A stretch of DNA of 64,000 bases from Chrysoperla carnea (GCF_905475395.1 NC_058337.1:94916368-94980367); one strand, 5' to 3'. Positions 51,691 through 63,384 are shown, counted from the stretch's first letter. The notes: generated by a model from the letters alone, not told the origin. Numbers and translations: made by a program.

Positions 51691-53302
51691 GCATAACAAC
51701 CTGTATATTTTCAATATTGTAAGAGTGTTTTTATTGTAATCTTTGTCATAGTTTTTGTTAACTTATTATCCAATTATAAAACTATTAAAATATGAATATT
51801 GAATAACAAATGCTCAACAACATTCTAATCGATATTAACGTATATAATAGTAGTGGAAATTTTCATTAAGAAATATTTTGGCAATAGAATATGAAATAGA
51901 AAGTTTTTTTGTAAATTTTCTAAAAACAAAGGGAGTACACAAAATTATTCCAAATTACTTTCTTATCGTTAAAATGTATTAATAAATAACAATTTAATAA
52001 ATATAAATTTTTTTTTAAATTCTCGTACGATCTAGTATCGACCTTTTTTTAACTTTATATTCTCGATTTCGAAACCCTAGTTTGAATATTGAGTAGGTAT
52101 TTATGTCCATCTTATGAAACTCCCGAAAAAATAATGATTTCAAAAGAATAAAGAAAGTTTGTTTTTCGTTTCTATGAATGTAATATTTACGGAGCTATTG
52201 TTACCCATTGAGTGTAGAATTTTTTCCGCATAAACGGAACCTGGAAAGGTTAGTATAATCAAATTTTGCATTTATTATGTTAATTTATTATTTTATTTTG
52301 TTAAATGAACTTTAACACACATTTAGTATATATCTTAAGACGTGATGGTGGTACATACACTTCTTCCAGGGAGGTAGGTTTCCCTCCTTATTGTGTTCGT
52401 CGTGCTAGTGTCGTTAAACTATAAATCGTTAGTTCTTAGAAAAGATTTGAATTCCAAATACTTGAAAACAAAAAACCATTCTTTTTAACCTTTACTTTCC
52501 ACCACCGAAATTGAAAAACTACAATTATTTTATTTAGCAAATAATACAAGTAAACGATGTTTTCTTAAGCAGTTAATGTGAAATTTTAATAAATGACGAG
52601 CTAGCTGTCTTATGATTCACACGATAAATATCTTCACCGTATCTGAGAGTCGTTTGTAAAATGTAACTTCACACTATCTCTATAAAGCACTTAAGTGGGA
52701 CACATTTCATCAAAATATACCAAACAAATTTAAAAAAAATTTAATTTAACGATTGTCCTCTTGTAAATAAGTACCTATTAAAATTGGTATTGGTTCTTAA
52801 ATTTGATTTTAGTATTAATAAATTAAATTTAGACTTGTATTTTTGTAGATAATTAAGTGAGTATATTGGAAGTTTCAATATAATGAAAGTGAAATTATTT
52901 TATTATTATACTTAATGATAAATAAATTGGCTCTAATACAAGTTCTAATTTAATTAAAATAAACACCTAATTTGTAAAACAAAAACAAAACTAAAAAATT
53001 TTAAAATTTTTACTGACAGGTTTAACAGCTGGACTCTTTGAAATTTAAACTTTAAAAATGCTTTGAATGTTTTTGTACGAAAATTAGAAAAATATTGTTT
53101 TTGTAATAAAAGTCTGGGTACCAATAAATTCAAAAGAATTTTGTTTTGATATTTATTTTTATTTTCAAACAAAAGAAAACTATTTGCATAATATTGGCAG
53201 GAAGTTCAAAAATATTTATACTTAAGAATTTAAAAACAACAACATGTATTTTTGTCCGATCTTTGTTATAAATATAAACAATTTTATTTCATCATTTTCT
53301 AG

Positions 53303-56300
53303 GACTTTTCAGTTTATTGTTAAACATATGGCTTGTGAGTGCATTTTTACAAAGTCCTTTATTAAATACAATAAGGAGTCATTTACTGATCTTAAATTTA
53401 TGCGTATCATGCTTGGCACGAATTATTTTGGCTGGTTTTCCATTTTCTGGGACATCTGCTATTGCTGGAAGGTGCGTATAATTATTTATTTATCTACATT
53501 AAATAAATATTATAGAGTATTAAGAGATGCCGTGTTGGTACGTCTTACAAGGAGCTAAATAGAACCAAGCTAGCAAGCTTCACCGATACTCCATAACTCT
53601 TATAATCCATATGGTACTCCATAAGTCAAATAAAATAAAGTTCAAATACTAAAATCCCGATGACTACATAATCACGCTCCAAAAAGTATCAAACAAGAAA
53701 ATATTATCACCTGAAATTTTGGAAACGTAACTCCAATCCCGTGATACTTATTCTATGCTTAGCCTGTCCGTTAAGCGCATGCCGCTTAAACGCCATTCTA
53801 TCCTGCTAAATCCAAATTTTAGTCGTGTCTATTAGACATACCACGGCCTGACATTCGGCAGTGGAGCTCGTTGCGCTCGTATATAGCTCTAATAAATACC
53901 CATCCACAATACCTGAATAATAATAAATAATACCTCAACACTATTAAAAATACATATGTACATAGTAACTTGTAATAATAATGAAATATATTATTTATAT
54001 GCGCTCCCACTATTTAGTGAAATTTAATTTTTTTGGTACGGAATCCACAAAAATAGTTGTTGTGGTCCAAATTGTAAATCTAAAAAAAATCGGATCCACT
54101 TGAACACACAAAAAAATTTCATTAAAATCGCTCCATCCGTTTAGAAAGAGTACAGTAACAAACATCTACACACAAGAAATATATATAATAGATGTAGATG
54201 AAAATCTTTCTATGAAATTTTGACTTTAGTTACAAATATTACCGATCTTTATTTTGGGATGTTTTGCTGCAAGATCTGAAGTTGCCTAGCCGCCGATATG
54301 AAACAAATGTCATAAAAAATTCTGCAACGTATACCTAGTTGAACTCTAGATAACGTGAAAGGTGAAATTCTTCATATACGTCTCCAGTATGAAGTTTTAT
54401 TGAAGCGCCTGATTTAGTATACTTAATGGGAAATATCTCATATTAAAATGGAGAGTAGCTCTTATACAAGGTGTATCTGAATACCATTATTGAAATTGAA
54501 CTACAAATTAAATCGGAGATTTAATCACAGCATTTGACTATAAATTCTTAATTTTTTGAGTTTCCAATAATTCTTTATTGAAATTATTTATTTCAGATGG
54601 GTATTTGGCGATTCATGTTGTCAATTATTTGGATTTATGAAACAATTATTAGGTGTACTCCAGATTGTTGCTTTAGCTTTAGTTGCTTTCGAAAGATATT
54701 TGGTATCAAGACGTCAGGTTAAAGGTAAACTCATTTATTATAAAAATTATGGAATTATGGCATATGCCTTAACAGGGACCACCCACATCATTATTTGTTA
54801 ATCTTTATTTATTTTAATTACATATATTAAATTTTATGACGTGGGTGTAATCAGTTACTTCGTTCTAATCTAGCCACGACAATGTGATCAAGTACACTGA
54901 GCCGAACACTGAGCCGGTTTCATCATCGAACTCATTTATTGAAAACGAAAATTTTACAAATATCTATTAATTTAACGATAGTAAAAAAATATTTTTTGGC
55001 ACCAAATGATGGAAAGCGGAAAATTTGATAGTTTTTAATTCATTCTCACAAAGTTTATTTATTTATTTATTTTTTATTTCAGCAGAATTACCATTTACAT
55101 TCTACATTTTTGGTATAATATTTTGTTGGATTTTCGCACTTTTATGTTCGATACCACCGTTGTTTAAAATTGGCAGTTATCGTTGTGATGTTATTGGCGC
55201 TGCATGCGATTTTGATTGGCGAATGACAAATAAATATCAAATTTTGTTCAACATTGCGATTATAATTTTTGCGGGTATTATACCAACTTTTATAATGTAT
55301 GGATAAATAAATATTTTGTTTGTGAGTCAAATTAATTAACAAGTAAAATATTTTCTTCAAATAGATTTTGGTGTTTTTGGAAAGCAAACGATCGAAATGT
55401 TAGAGAAAAACAAACTTATGCCCAAAAGCGTTTAACAAAAACAATGATTATTGTAACAACAGGATTTTTTTTGTTATGGCTACCACAAGCTATTCATATA
55501 TTTTGGGTAATTACTGGTCTAGCATGGTCACCAAGAATTTTTCCAGTACCACTAGCGGTATTGTCTCCACTATGCACAGAGGTACTTCTTACAAATATTA
55601 AAATTAAATTAAGGTAGTGTATTAGTTCGAAAGACTATACTTAAGAGATATAATTTATTAAAATTATGTAAAACTAGCATATAGCCGAACGCTTTGCTGG
55701 GCAATTTCTCCTTTTTAAGACCAACTTTTTTGAAAATGAAGTTTTGCCCATGATACTCGCCGACATTGTAACTTTCTATAGGTCCAATCATTAAGTTAAC
55801 CATATTATTATACATTTTGAATCAAAATTGCCAAACAAAAAATTTTGTTCCGAATTTCTCGATTTTTTCAAAGGGGTACCCTTTAAAAAAATATAATAAA
55901 AAGGGGTACCCTTTGAAAATTTTTTTTATCTCCAATTTCAATAAAACTCAGTATATAAGGTAATTTTGACCCAAAAAGTACAAAAATCAAGTACATTTGA
56001 CGACTGGTCGAATAGTTTTTGAAATACGAACTAAAATAGACCCAAATATTGCGATATCTCAGAAACTCTGCATCCAATCATTAAATTTACCTGACTTTTA
56101 TACTTTTTGGATCAAAATTACTCCATCCACCGAGTTTCATCAAATTCCAAAACAAAATTTTTCTTGATGTCGAATCTTTTTGCTTTCCGAACAAAAGTTG
56201 CTTCTGAAATGAATATAAACAAGTTTTTTATTCTAAATGTTTTTTCGAAGTATTATTAATATTTTATGTGAAAATGCAATGGGATTATTTTTCCACTTAT

Positions 56301-56657
56301 TTTTCCAAAGTCATTAAAACGATCAATTTTGAGAAATATTCAATAGTTCTGTAAATTTGAAAAATCAAAAGAAATTGGCATGCCAATATTAAAGTTGTTG
56401 ATGAGGTTTTTGGAAACGAATTTTTGTAAGGCACTTTTATACCGATCAATTTTTCATTCATAACGCCATTTATTGCGACTTAGCCGAATATATTATTGAA
56501 TTTTATCATCTCACTTGACCAATATTAATTGTAAATTTTGTTTCAGGCCACAGCTTTAATACCAGTTTTAACATATTTAGCATACGATGAACGAATTCGT
56601 GTCGCACTTTTAAATATGGTACCACCTTTTAAAGAATCACGACCATTTGTTAGATGA
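53303..56657 (+). CDS. Gluopsin-like opsin-family receptor (TM7 Lys replaced by Glu), 5' incomplete
   Basis: This is a class A receptor of the RGR/retinochrome side of the opsins. Exons seen: 53303-53471, 54597-54724, 55083-55296, 55365-55581 and 56547-56657 (TGA), in frame, about 279 aa. The first exon, coding the extracellular N-terminus, was not found. TM1 has LLLNIWLV and TM2 LLILNLC. The TM3 segment aligns without gaps to rhodopsin: CCQLFGF holds the disulfide Cys, Phe replaces counterion Glu113, and FERY ends TM3. The second loop has ACDFDW (Cys187, Asp190), with Asp at 181. TM6 has LLWLPQA. In TM7, CTEATALIPVLTY puts Glu where rhodopsin has Lys296, ten residues before the tyrosine; NPxxY reads PVLTY. 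Without the lysine no retinal Schiff base can form. Glu at this site plus altered NPxxY is how gluopsins were defined. The donor of exon 3 (GTATGG) is weak but keeps TM5 length. Introns carry a Helitron-type and a SINE copy. Confidence 0.85.
53722..54190 (-). mobile_element. Helitron-type element, reverse truncated copy (intronic)
   Basis: A reverse copy of the element at 33873-34340, sharing ACGTAACTCCAATCC, GAGCTCGTTGCGCTCGTAT and ATGCGCTCCCAC. The conserved 3' CTAG end is missing. It lies in the intron between the first two opsin exons seen. Confidence 0.55.
54781..54917 (-). mobile_element. SINE body fragment (intronic)
   Basis: It matches the body of the tRNA-Leu SINE at 38570-38782 (CACATCATTATTTGTTAATC and CGTTCTAATCTAGCCACGAC). 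The tRNA-like head is not clear in this copy. It lies in an intron of the opsin-like gene. Confidence 0.5.
55674..56165 (-). mobile_element. Helitron-like repeat, reverse copy (intronic)
   Basis: It starts with CTAG at 55674-55677 and CTTTGCTGGGCAATTTCTCC. It shares CCATCCACCGAGTTTCATCA and a long internal block with the copy at 36990-37709. It occupies about half of the last intron of the opsin-like gene. Confidence 0.55.
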
Positions 56658-56690
56658 ATCTAAATCATTTCTTTGAATAAGGATTTAAAT

Positions 56691-56696
56691 AATAAA
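56691..56696 (+). terminator. Candidate poly(A) signal of the opsin-like gene
   Basis: AATAAA lies 34 bases after the stop codon, with more A-rich sequence following. Confidence 0.45.
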
Positions 56697-56914
56697 TATA
56701 ATAAAAAATAATTTATTTTTTACTTTTGAAAGATGTATATTCAGTATATCAAGAATAAATTATAATCAATGAAAGCTGCTCATAATAATTGTAATATTAG
56801 CTTTAATGAATTTTTTCATCTTTATTAGAAGCGTATCGTGATTACTGTTTTAGTTTTAGACATTATTTGGATATTTGAATATTAATGATAATTTTAAAAA
56901 TGGATTTTACAGTT

Positions 56915-57300
56915 TTATTTGCAAATTGTAAATAAAATCATTTGGAAAAACATAAACATAGTTTTAATATTACCGAAATGGCTAAAAAAACTTGTATAAA
57001 TAAAGGGCGTTACAATAAGAATGCCGGTTTTGAGTTTTAAATAAAACATGTATATTTGCGGCAAATGTTTGAAGTATTTATTGAATAATAAAGAACACAA
57101 CATGAGGTTATGGCACAGACGTATTCTTTTCATGAAATTTGCAAGGACTGTGTCGCATAAGTTTTGATTTATTTCATTGATACAGCGTTGAATTTTGTCT
57201 TTTGAGGCTTCAATTGTTATGGGTTTATTTACATTTACTTGTGGCTTTAAAAAACCTCAAAGTAAAAAATTCAAAGCGTTAAGCTGCATGATCTGGGCAG
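56915..57300 (-). pseudogene. Tc1/mariner-superfamily transposase fossil, 3' part
   Basis: The minus strand reads remnants of the conserved end of an insect IS630/Tc1/mariner-type transposase: a decayed PRSC.LTP.FF.WGFLK block near 57240-57290, then KPITIEASKDKIQRCINEIN and LCDTVLANFMKRIRLC. The usual C-terminal GGH motif is lost. Stops and frame breaks occur near the WGFLK block, so it is dead. The catalytic core upstream and the terminal repeats were not found. Confidence 0.6.
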
Positions 57301-58194
57301 CCTGGCAGAAACGTCACTAACTTTTCTTAAATTTAAATGTCTATTTTTTTTTCTTTCTTGAACGGAGTATATCAATGGCTAATTGTAATAATGATAAATA
57401 ATTTAAACTTTTTTACTAGAAACTATGCAAACTAAAATAAACAGTATTTGTTATCAAATTTTTAAGTACAAGTTTTGTAAAATCGAATTTAGTTTATTTT
57501 TAGTTAAAAAAGTTCAAGATTATCATTATTTTGACTGGAACTCAAAACATATTCTGCTAATGGATTACACAACTATATAAAATCCAAGTTAGTAAGCTAA
57601 AATCCAAAAAGTATTGTAGTTTTTTTTTCTATTATCACAAGACGCTTCTGATTGAAAATTATAATTCTTGTACATGTAAAAATATTGAACTAAATTTTGT
57701 TTAAATAATATCCAAGATCTTATTATTCTATAAATTTCTAATAATAAACAAATTAATCAAATTTGGGATCGGTTACTGACTCGTTAAAGGATCGTAGAAT
57801 TATTTAGAGTAATAAGGTCTTGTTACTTTATTTTTATTTAAAAATTTATTATAATTTTATGTATATTATAAAAATATTCACAGAATAATTATAATTATGT
57901 TTAAGAACCGTGCATAATTACTAGCACTAATCAAAAATGGAAAAACGTATTAAGGAACAATTTTTGGTGTTTAATGGTTGTTGGTATACAAAAATTCAAG
58001 AGTTAAAAATATGTTTCATTCTTAAACTAAATGCAAGGGTTAGTTTTCTCTTATATTCATAGCATTCCAAAGCTTTTTTTGCTGCTTTTTTGTTATTTAT
58101 TTTGACTTGTGTCTAGTCGATATTTGTTTCGATATGTATTTCTGATTAACGAGAAAAGTTTGTTTTAACTTTATTAAATATTTGCATAAATCAC

Positions 58195-58470
58195 AGGAAT
58201 ATACGGCATCAAGTGAAGGTGAAGACTACGCAACAGGAATTTAGTGCCACCCAACCTTGTACCTAGTCAGAATTGGCCTCCGTGGTGCCCGGGGTAAACG
58301 CCTCCCTCGTCTCCTGGAGTTTTCGGGAAATTCATAATATAATCCGTCCAAACTCGTTACTCAGGGGTTTTTGGGGTTGCTGAACACGAATATCGTGACA
58401 AGATCGGATACCCGAGGTTTCCTGTGCATCCGGTACCTCGAATTCCAATTCTATCGCGATATTCTAGCTC
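58195..58470. other. GC-richer segment of unknown nature
   Basis: This stretch (CCTCCGTGGTGCCCGGGGTA, CTCAGGGGTTTTTGGGGTTG) stands out from its surroundings in composition. It may be part of an interspersed repeat, but no second copy was seen in the window and no protein was recognised. Confidence 0.35.
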
Positions 58471-59560
58471 TTATATTCTGGCGCTTATTCTTTACAAACG
58501 TGAATTCCATGATGATGGTTAAGATGTGTAAGTGGCCGCTATACAATGATAATACCAAACATTTGTGTCGTGGCAAATAGTTAATAATTTTCTTATAATA
58601 ATCCTTTGAGGCATTATGCAGCTGGATTGGTCTCGATCATTTGCAATATTCCGAATGTTTCCTTTTCAGTGTGGGATCGGAATTTTTGACTATGCATTTG
58701 GTGATTACCAAATATTGAATGTGTGACGCAATTTTAAATATATGTGATTATTTATAGAATATAATTTCAGAGATCTCTAAGTTTAAATCGGTCATCATTG
58801 TAACAATATATGAATGGCATGATCAAAATGCAACGAATATAAGAATTAAATTAGGTAGTAGCTACCTATGTATTAAATAATTATTGCCATTCAAATTAAA
58901 TAGTAGGCCTTATTTATTTGTATTTGTTTGAATTTTCGTATACTGTTTTAAGTTTTGTTAGGGAAGGGCTTATTTGAAATTTCGTAGGCATATTAGAGCG
59001 CAATGTAGTTTGTGATTTTTTTTATTGTCTTTAATTCATGAATATCTAGAATTAGTAGCGCAAATAGATTTATAGCCTAAATTAACAGGTATTATAAAAT
59101 TAAACAGAAAAAAAATGGATAATCCCATTTTTTAAACTTCTTTGGAATTGTATCATATATTAGATATCCAATAAGAAGTTTTAAATGCTGTATAATAATA
59201 TAAGGGCTAATTGTTGTGTTCCTCTGGGAATTTATTTGCACTATTATTTCTAAGTTTCACTTATAGACGTCTTATAGACGCCTTCTATTAATACTTATCT
59301 TTTATGGTATGGATTTTAATTTGAGCGTTTTACTTAGAATGAATTAAGCACATTCAGACCAAGGCTTTGTTCCAAAAGCATGTCTAACTATCAGCTAATA
59401 AAGACTGAGAGTTTATGGTTCTACAGAAAGTATGATTTGACGAGTTTAACAATGCATATTTCATTTGAAGAAAATTGTTATCCAGTATGGAAATTTATTT
59501 AGGAAATTTTGTAATCTACTTGCGCTTGTGGGAAGAAGAAAGGGTATCAAAAACAGAATA

Positions 59561-59757
59561 ATGCCAGGTTTACACAGTGCCTTATAGCGAGTAGACAAAT
59601 TTTTGCAATTCGAATAGAAGTTGCTGTTTGCACTTGTTTATTTACTCAAGCGTTGAAAATATCAGTTTCTGGAACGAAGACGAGAATAATACAACTCGCA
59701 TGATAGTTGCAGCCTACGCCAACTCACGCGTTAACACGCACTGTATAAAACTGGCAT
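59561..59757. mobile_element. Small MITE-like element
   Basis: The ends are inverted (ATGCCAGGTTTACACAGTGC; from the right, ATGCCAGTTTTATACAGTGC), 20 bases with three mismatches, around about 157 bp. No clear target-site duplication and no coding capacity. Confidence 0.5.
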
Positions 59758-60199
59758 TAAGATATGTATTAACATAAATGATGAATTAAAAAAAAAAATG
59801 TTTTTAACAATTATTTTACATTGGTCGAATTTGATATATAATAATTTCTTATATTATTTAATATTATAAATAGGATATATTTTTGAATAAATTAATAATA
59901 AGTAATCTTCAGTGACAATTTAAATGATAGGTTTTGACAATATTTCATTGAAATATTAATTCCTTCTTGTAGGTCGTTTCTTCGTTTATGCAGATTGATT
60001 GGCTAGGCAATCGAAAATACGTAAACATTTAAAACCGGTTATAACGACGAAACGGTTACGACCAAAATGCAAGATTCCAATTGAATCTCTATATAAACGA
60101 TATGCAAATCGTTATTACTAGCTTTTAAGAATGTCTTAACTTAAAAACAAATTCACCACATACTATCCTTCAACCTATTTGCCTCCACAAGCACCAACT

Positions 60200-60404
60200 T
60201 TAATTCCATTCCTTGGACAATTTAGCAGCCTGCTGTCTTCGACTTAGAATATCGCTGCGCTGGCAATTAAGTGTTGGCATTATAATATAATGTTCCAGTT
60301 CTCGTTGTGCTTGCAACACGGCCTTGAATTGAGGCGTTAAAAGTTTTTGATTTTTACCATAAGTTTCATTAAATTTCCCCTCAATTGCAAAAATCAAATT
60401 TTTT
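60200..60404 (-). CDS. Unrecognised terminal exon
   Basis: A TGCTAG acceptor is followed by an open frame of 68 codons to TAA at 60200. The protein is protein-like in composition and not low-complexity: NLIFAIEGKFNETYGK, FKAVLQAQRELEHYI, LNCQRSDILSRRQQAAKLSK, ending EWN. It is rich in Gln, Arg, Glu and Lys and predicted helical. I do not recognise the family. No upstream exon could be joined; candidates would lie to the right on the minus strand, among MITEs. It may be the last exon of a real gene or a processed fragment. Confidence 0.5.
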
Positions 60405-61170
60405 CTAGCATGTATAGAAAAAAGGTAGTTTTGGTGGTGTTTTTCACATTTTCAGCGGGAACAAAACAAGGCTAACTTGACTGTCTTTATTGCTCTGTGT
60501 CTTGTACATTGGTCTTGGTCTTGCTGTAATTAACTGCTTTTGTCTATCATACTTCGTGTTGAACTTTGATCTTTCTTTTACACATATGCAAGACAAGCAA
60601 GACTTGAGGTGAATACGTAAAACGATGATGCTAAACCCATTACACTAAATTCTTTAATCAAAGGTAGTCAAATACAGCCTTGGTGTTGGTCTTGGTCTTG
60701 CTCATCACCAAAAATCAAGCTTGTGGGTTACGTAAAGTCTAAAAATGATGTTCTCCCATTGCCTACGACTTTGAAACGCTCTCCCAAATAAGGTGAACCT
60801 TAAAATATTTCGATTTAACTAAACTTACCTTAGCACAAAGCTTCGTTAGGACATTATACGGTCCAAAACAATAAAAATTTTAAAACGGTTTACCTAGTTT
60901 TACTAAATTTAAGTTGGCCTTGCTTTATTAATAGGCGTGTGTGTATAATTAGGTAAGGTAGAAAGTTTTTTTTTTTACTTACAATTAGACAAGTTTGTCT
61001 AAATCGACTTATTTAAAACCACACTTAATTATACTGGATCCAGATTAAATTTATCACGAACATTATGGTATTTGCAGATAGATTTCATTACATCGACATT
61101 CTTAAAAATTTAACAATAGAGAAAAGTTTTTTTATTTTAGAAAATGTGTGAAAAATTATTCATATTATTA

Positions 61171-61698
61171 GTTTACAGTACAGAGGGGGGTATGGTTTCC
61201 TGACTAACAAACTCACGAAACTTCGTGAGTGGCTTCAATTCACCATAAACTACAACATTTTTATTTACGAAAACTTTGAAAATTGGGCCGTTAGCATAAT
61301 AAAACATATAGCCGTTAAACTGATATGTTTAAGGCGTAGGTCTGAGAAAACGGCTCGTGTAAAAATTAGCCGGTTGTTCATAAATTTTCATACCATCGTT
61401 TTTCAACATGTTGGGGATGGAGGTCATACCAAACGGTCCAATATTTTTGTAGGCTACTATTATCCTCTCTTATAGATATATTCATATATGTTGCATTCAA
61501 GAAAAAAGCAAACAGTTGTTCATATTTTTTCAACAGGTCGTTTAATTGACATGTTTCCCGTCTTCCCCATATCGAAAACACCTCAATTTCCAAAGTTTTC
61601 GTAAATAAAAATGTTGTAGGTTACACTGAAATAAAGAAACTCGCGAAGTTTCGTGAGTGTGTTAGTCACGAAATCATACCCTCATTTGTACTGTAGAC
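61171..61698. mobile_element. MITE with about 105-bp terminal inverted repeats, TA target site
   Basis: Left end GTTTACAGTACAGAGG and right end (read inward) GTCTACAGTACAAATGAG continue into matching CACTCACGAAACTTCG and ATTTTTATTTACGAAAAC on both sides. TA flanks both ends (61169-61170 and 61699-61700), as in Tc1/mariner-type insertions. A 71-codon minus-strand frame inside has no known similarity. A truncated relative lies at 38326. Confidence 0.75.
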
Positions 61699-61973
61699 TA
61701 AACTTTACAAAAAGTAACTTATCTTTTTTATTTCTTTGTGAAATAAAAATTTTAATTTTCAAGGCTAAGTGAATAAAGTTTAAAAGTTTAAGAATGCTAG
61801 TTAGCTAGAAGTATATAAGTATTCAAACCATTTTAAATTTGCATAAATTTTGCATTAAAAGTTTTAAAAATATACAAGGCGTTAAATATTTTTTTGTTAA
61901 ATTTTTGTTTCACTGTTTAAAATGACGAATAAATTTTTTTTTAATCAAATATATTTGTTCCCAAACATGTATA

Positions 61974-62192
61974 CAGTAGTCTCACTAATCCGGGCATAAA
62001 ACCAGGGAATGATGGATGATGAACTGGATTTATTCGGATTACAAGCATTGTATAGAAAAACTCATGTATTTATGTATGTGCATATATCATTTTTAAGTGA
62101 TGTACTCCCACAGGCAAAGAGAGCTGTATGGAAATGTTGGAAGTGTTTGGATTACTGGCCGTGTCGGATTACAGATTATTGAAACTATACTG
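61974..62192. mobile_element. pogo/Tigger-type MITE, TA target site
   Basis: It starts CAGTAGTCTCACTAATCCGG and ends with the inverted form (CAGTATAGTTTCAATAATCT read inward). TA dinucleotides lie at 61972-61973 and 62193-62194. At 219 bp it is far too short to code for transposase. The copy at 4907 shares its interior in opposite orientation. Confidence 0.75.
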
Positions 62193-63229
62193 TATAAATA
62201 TCCTGCAATTCTTACTTTTTATCCCCTGTACAACAATCACAATCAATTTCTGTTCCTTAAAATAAAAATAAAATAAAATTTGTTGAAACTGGCGCTAACC
62301 TTACTTTAGCTTAATTTTATCACATCTGTATCGTTAAAATCTAACTAATTTCTATTTCTTAATGATTTCCATTTGATGGTTACGGTTAATTTGTCGTGGT
62401 GGAATCGAGTTAGGATTAAAAGTTACCAAAATTAATTTTTATTATTTTTTTTTGTGGATTATTTGAATGGGCGCAACTATTATTGGTCTGTTATTAAAAA
62501 TTCTTTAACATTTTTATTTTCAGTTACAGAGGACGTATCTATTAAACTACAAAATACTTATAAAAGCGGTCATTAAGCCATGAAAAATAGACTTTCTTGT
62601 AACAAACTTAACTCAAAATATGCATTCTTATTGAAATCGCACGCTGATAACGATGGACCACGATCTGTCCGTAAAAACTTGGTACGGAGGGTGGAACACC
62701 CTAAAAATAAATTATTAAAGATCTGAAAATCAAAGCGGTAAATGAAAAATTTTTTCAAAATAAAAGATAAAGAAACCAACGGTTTGATGAACTGTTAATG
62801 AAACATATGAAGAGCGGTTTAAGTGCGGTATTATCTTCCTATATACCTTCGGACTATTTGAACGATTTTCGTAAGTGTGTTTATATGGTTTAGTTACGTC
62901 TCATGGTTTCAACCTTTATATTTTGCAAAAATATTAAAACTAAATAAAGTTTAACGCCAGATTCAATAAAAAATTATGATAAAAACAAAAAAACCTACAA
63001 TATTTACTATTAAAAACAGTCTTTTATTTTAAATAAAAATAATCTTTATATCTCTCTTAACGATATGTTTCTTATTTTTTGTATTATGCGTATAAAAATA
63101 AACTTAAAAAATTAAATAACAATTTAATGAATTATTTTTAATAATAAAATAACTCTAAAATGAACGAATCTGACTTATCAATTCATTTTTTAAAATTTAG
63201 ATTTATAAAAAAAAAGTTAAATTTACTAA

Positions 63230-63384
63230 TTACATATTTTCAACATTATTTCTTCTTAACGACCTTCGTTTTAAATACTGTTGTAGAGCTGGAATAGCAA
63301 ATAATATCACTCCACTTACACCAATTGCTGAACCTGATAAGTAAAATCCTGGATCATATGATTCTAAAATATCATACATCCAAC
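63230..63384 (-). CDS. Last exon of an SLC16-type monocarboxylate transporter (5' part outside window)
   Basis: An acceptor (TTTTAG, 63385-63390) is followed by a 155-base open frame to TAA at 63230, coding about 51 residues. The sequence WMYDILESYDPGFYLSGSAI fits the G-W-x-Y-D...Y-D-x-x-F-Y-x-x-G signature before the last membrane helix of insect monocarboxylate transporters. It is followed by a hydrophobic helix (GVSGVILFAIPAL) and a basic tail QQYLKRRSLRRNN in the cytosol. The remainder of the gene must lie to the right, because no further exon is recognisable up to 64000. Substrate cannot be told from this part. Confidence 0.75.

Larger units (their letters stand above)
46996..53302. other. 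Gene-free spacer with repeats
   Basis: No exon was recognised. It should contain the unidentified first exon and promoter of the opsin-like gene near its right end. Contents: (GTCC)n copy D, a perfect palindrome at 49834-49902, a Helitron-like copy at 50046-50450 and a repeat at 51262-51690. 51700-53300 shows nothing definite. Confidence 0.45.
56658..60199. other. Gene-free spacer with transposon debris
   Basis: It holds the 3' UTR of the opsin-like gene, a Tc1/mariner-type transposase fossil (56915-57300), a less AT-rich segment at about 58195-58470 and a small MITE (59561-59757). Otherwise I see nothing. Confidence 0.5.
60405..63229. other. Spacer with two MITEs
   Basis: It contains the long-TIR MITE at 61171-61698 and the pogo-type MITE at 61974-62192. 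The remainder is AT-rich. Upstream exons of the 60200 gene may hide here but none is convincing. Confidence 0.45.

Noticed and set aside
53244-53558. A 104-codon frame starting at an ATG before the first opsin exon
   Set aside because: It is in a different frame from the receptor, has no family resemblance, and runs through the exon's donor site.
54600-55306. A biogenic-amine or Tre1/moody-type receptor instead of an opsin
   Set aside because: The TM3 segment aligns without gaps to rhodopsin and the second loop (ACDFDW) and TM6-TM7 match RGR-type opsins; amine-binding Asp in TM3 is missing.
61378-61593. A 71-codon frame inside the long-TIR MITE
   Set aside because: It lies between and partly within the inverted repeats, has no transposase motif, and is too short to be a functional transposase.
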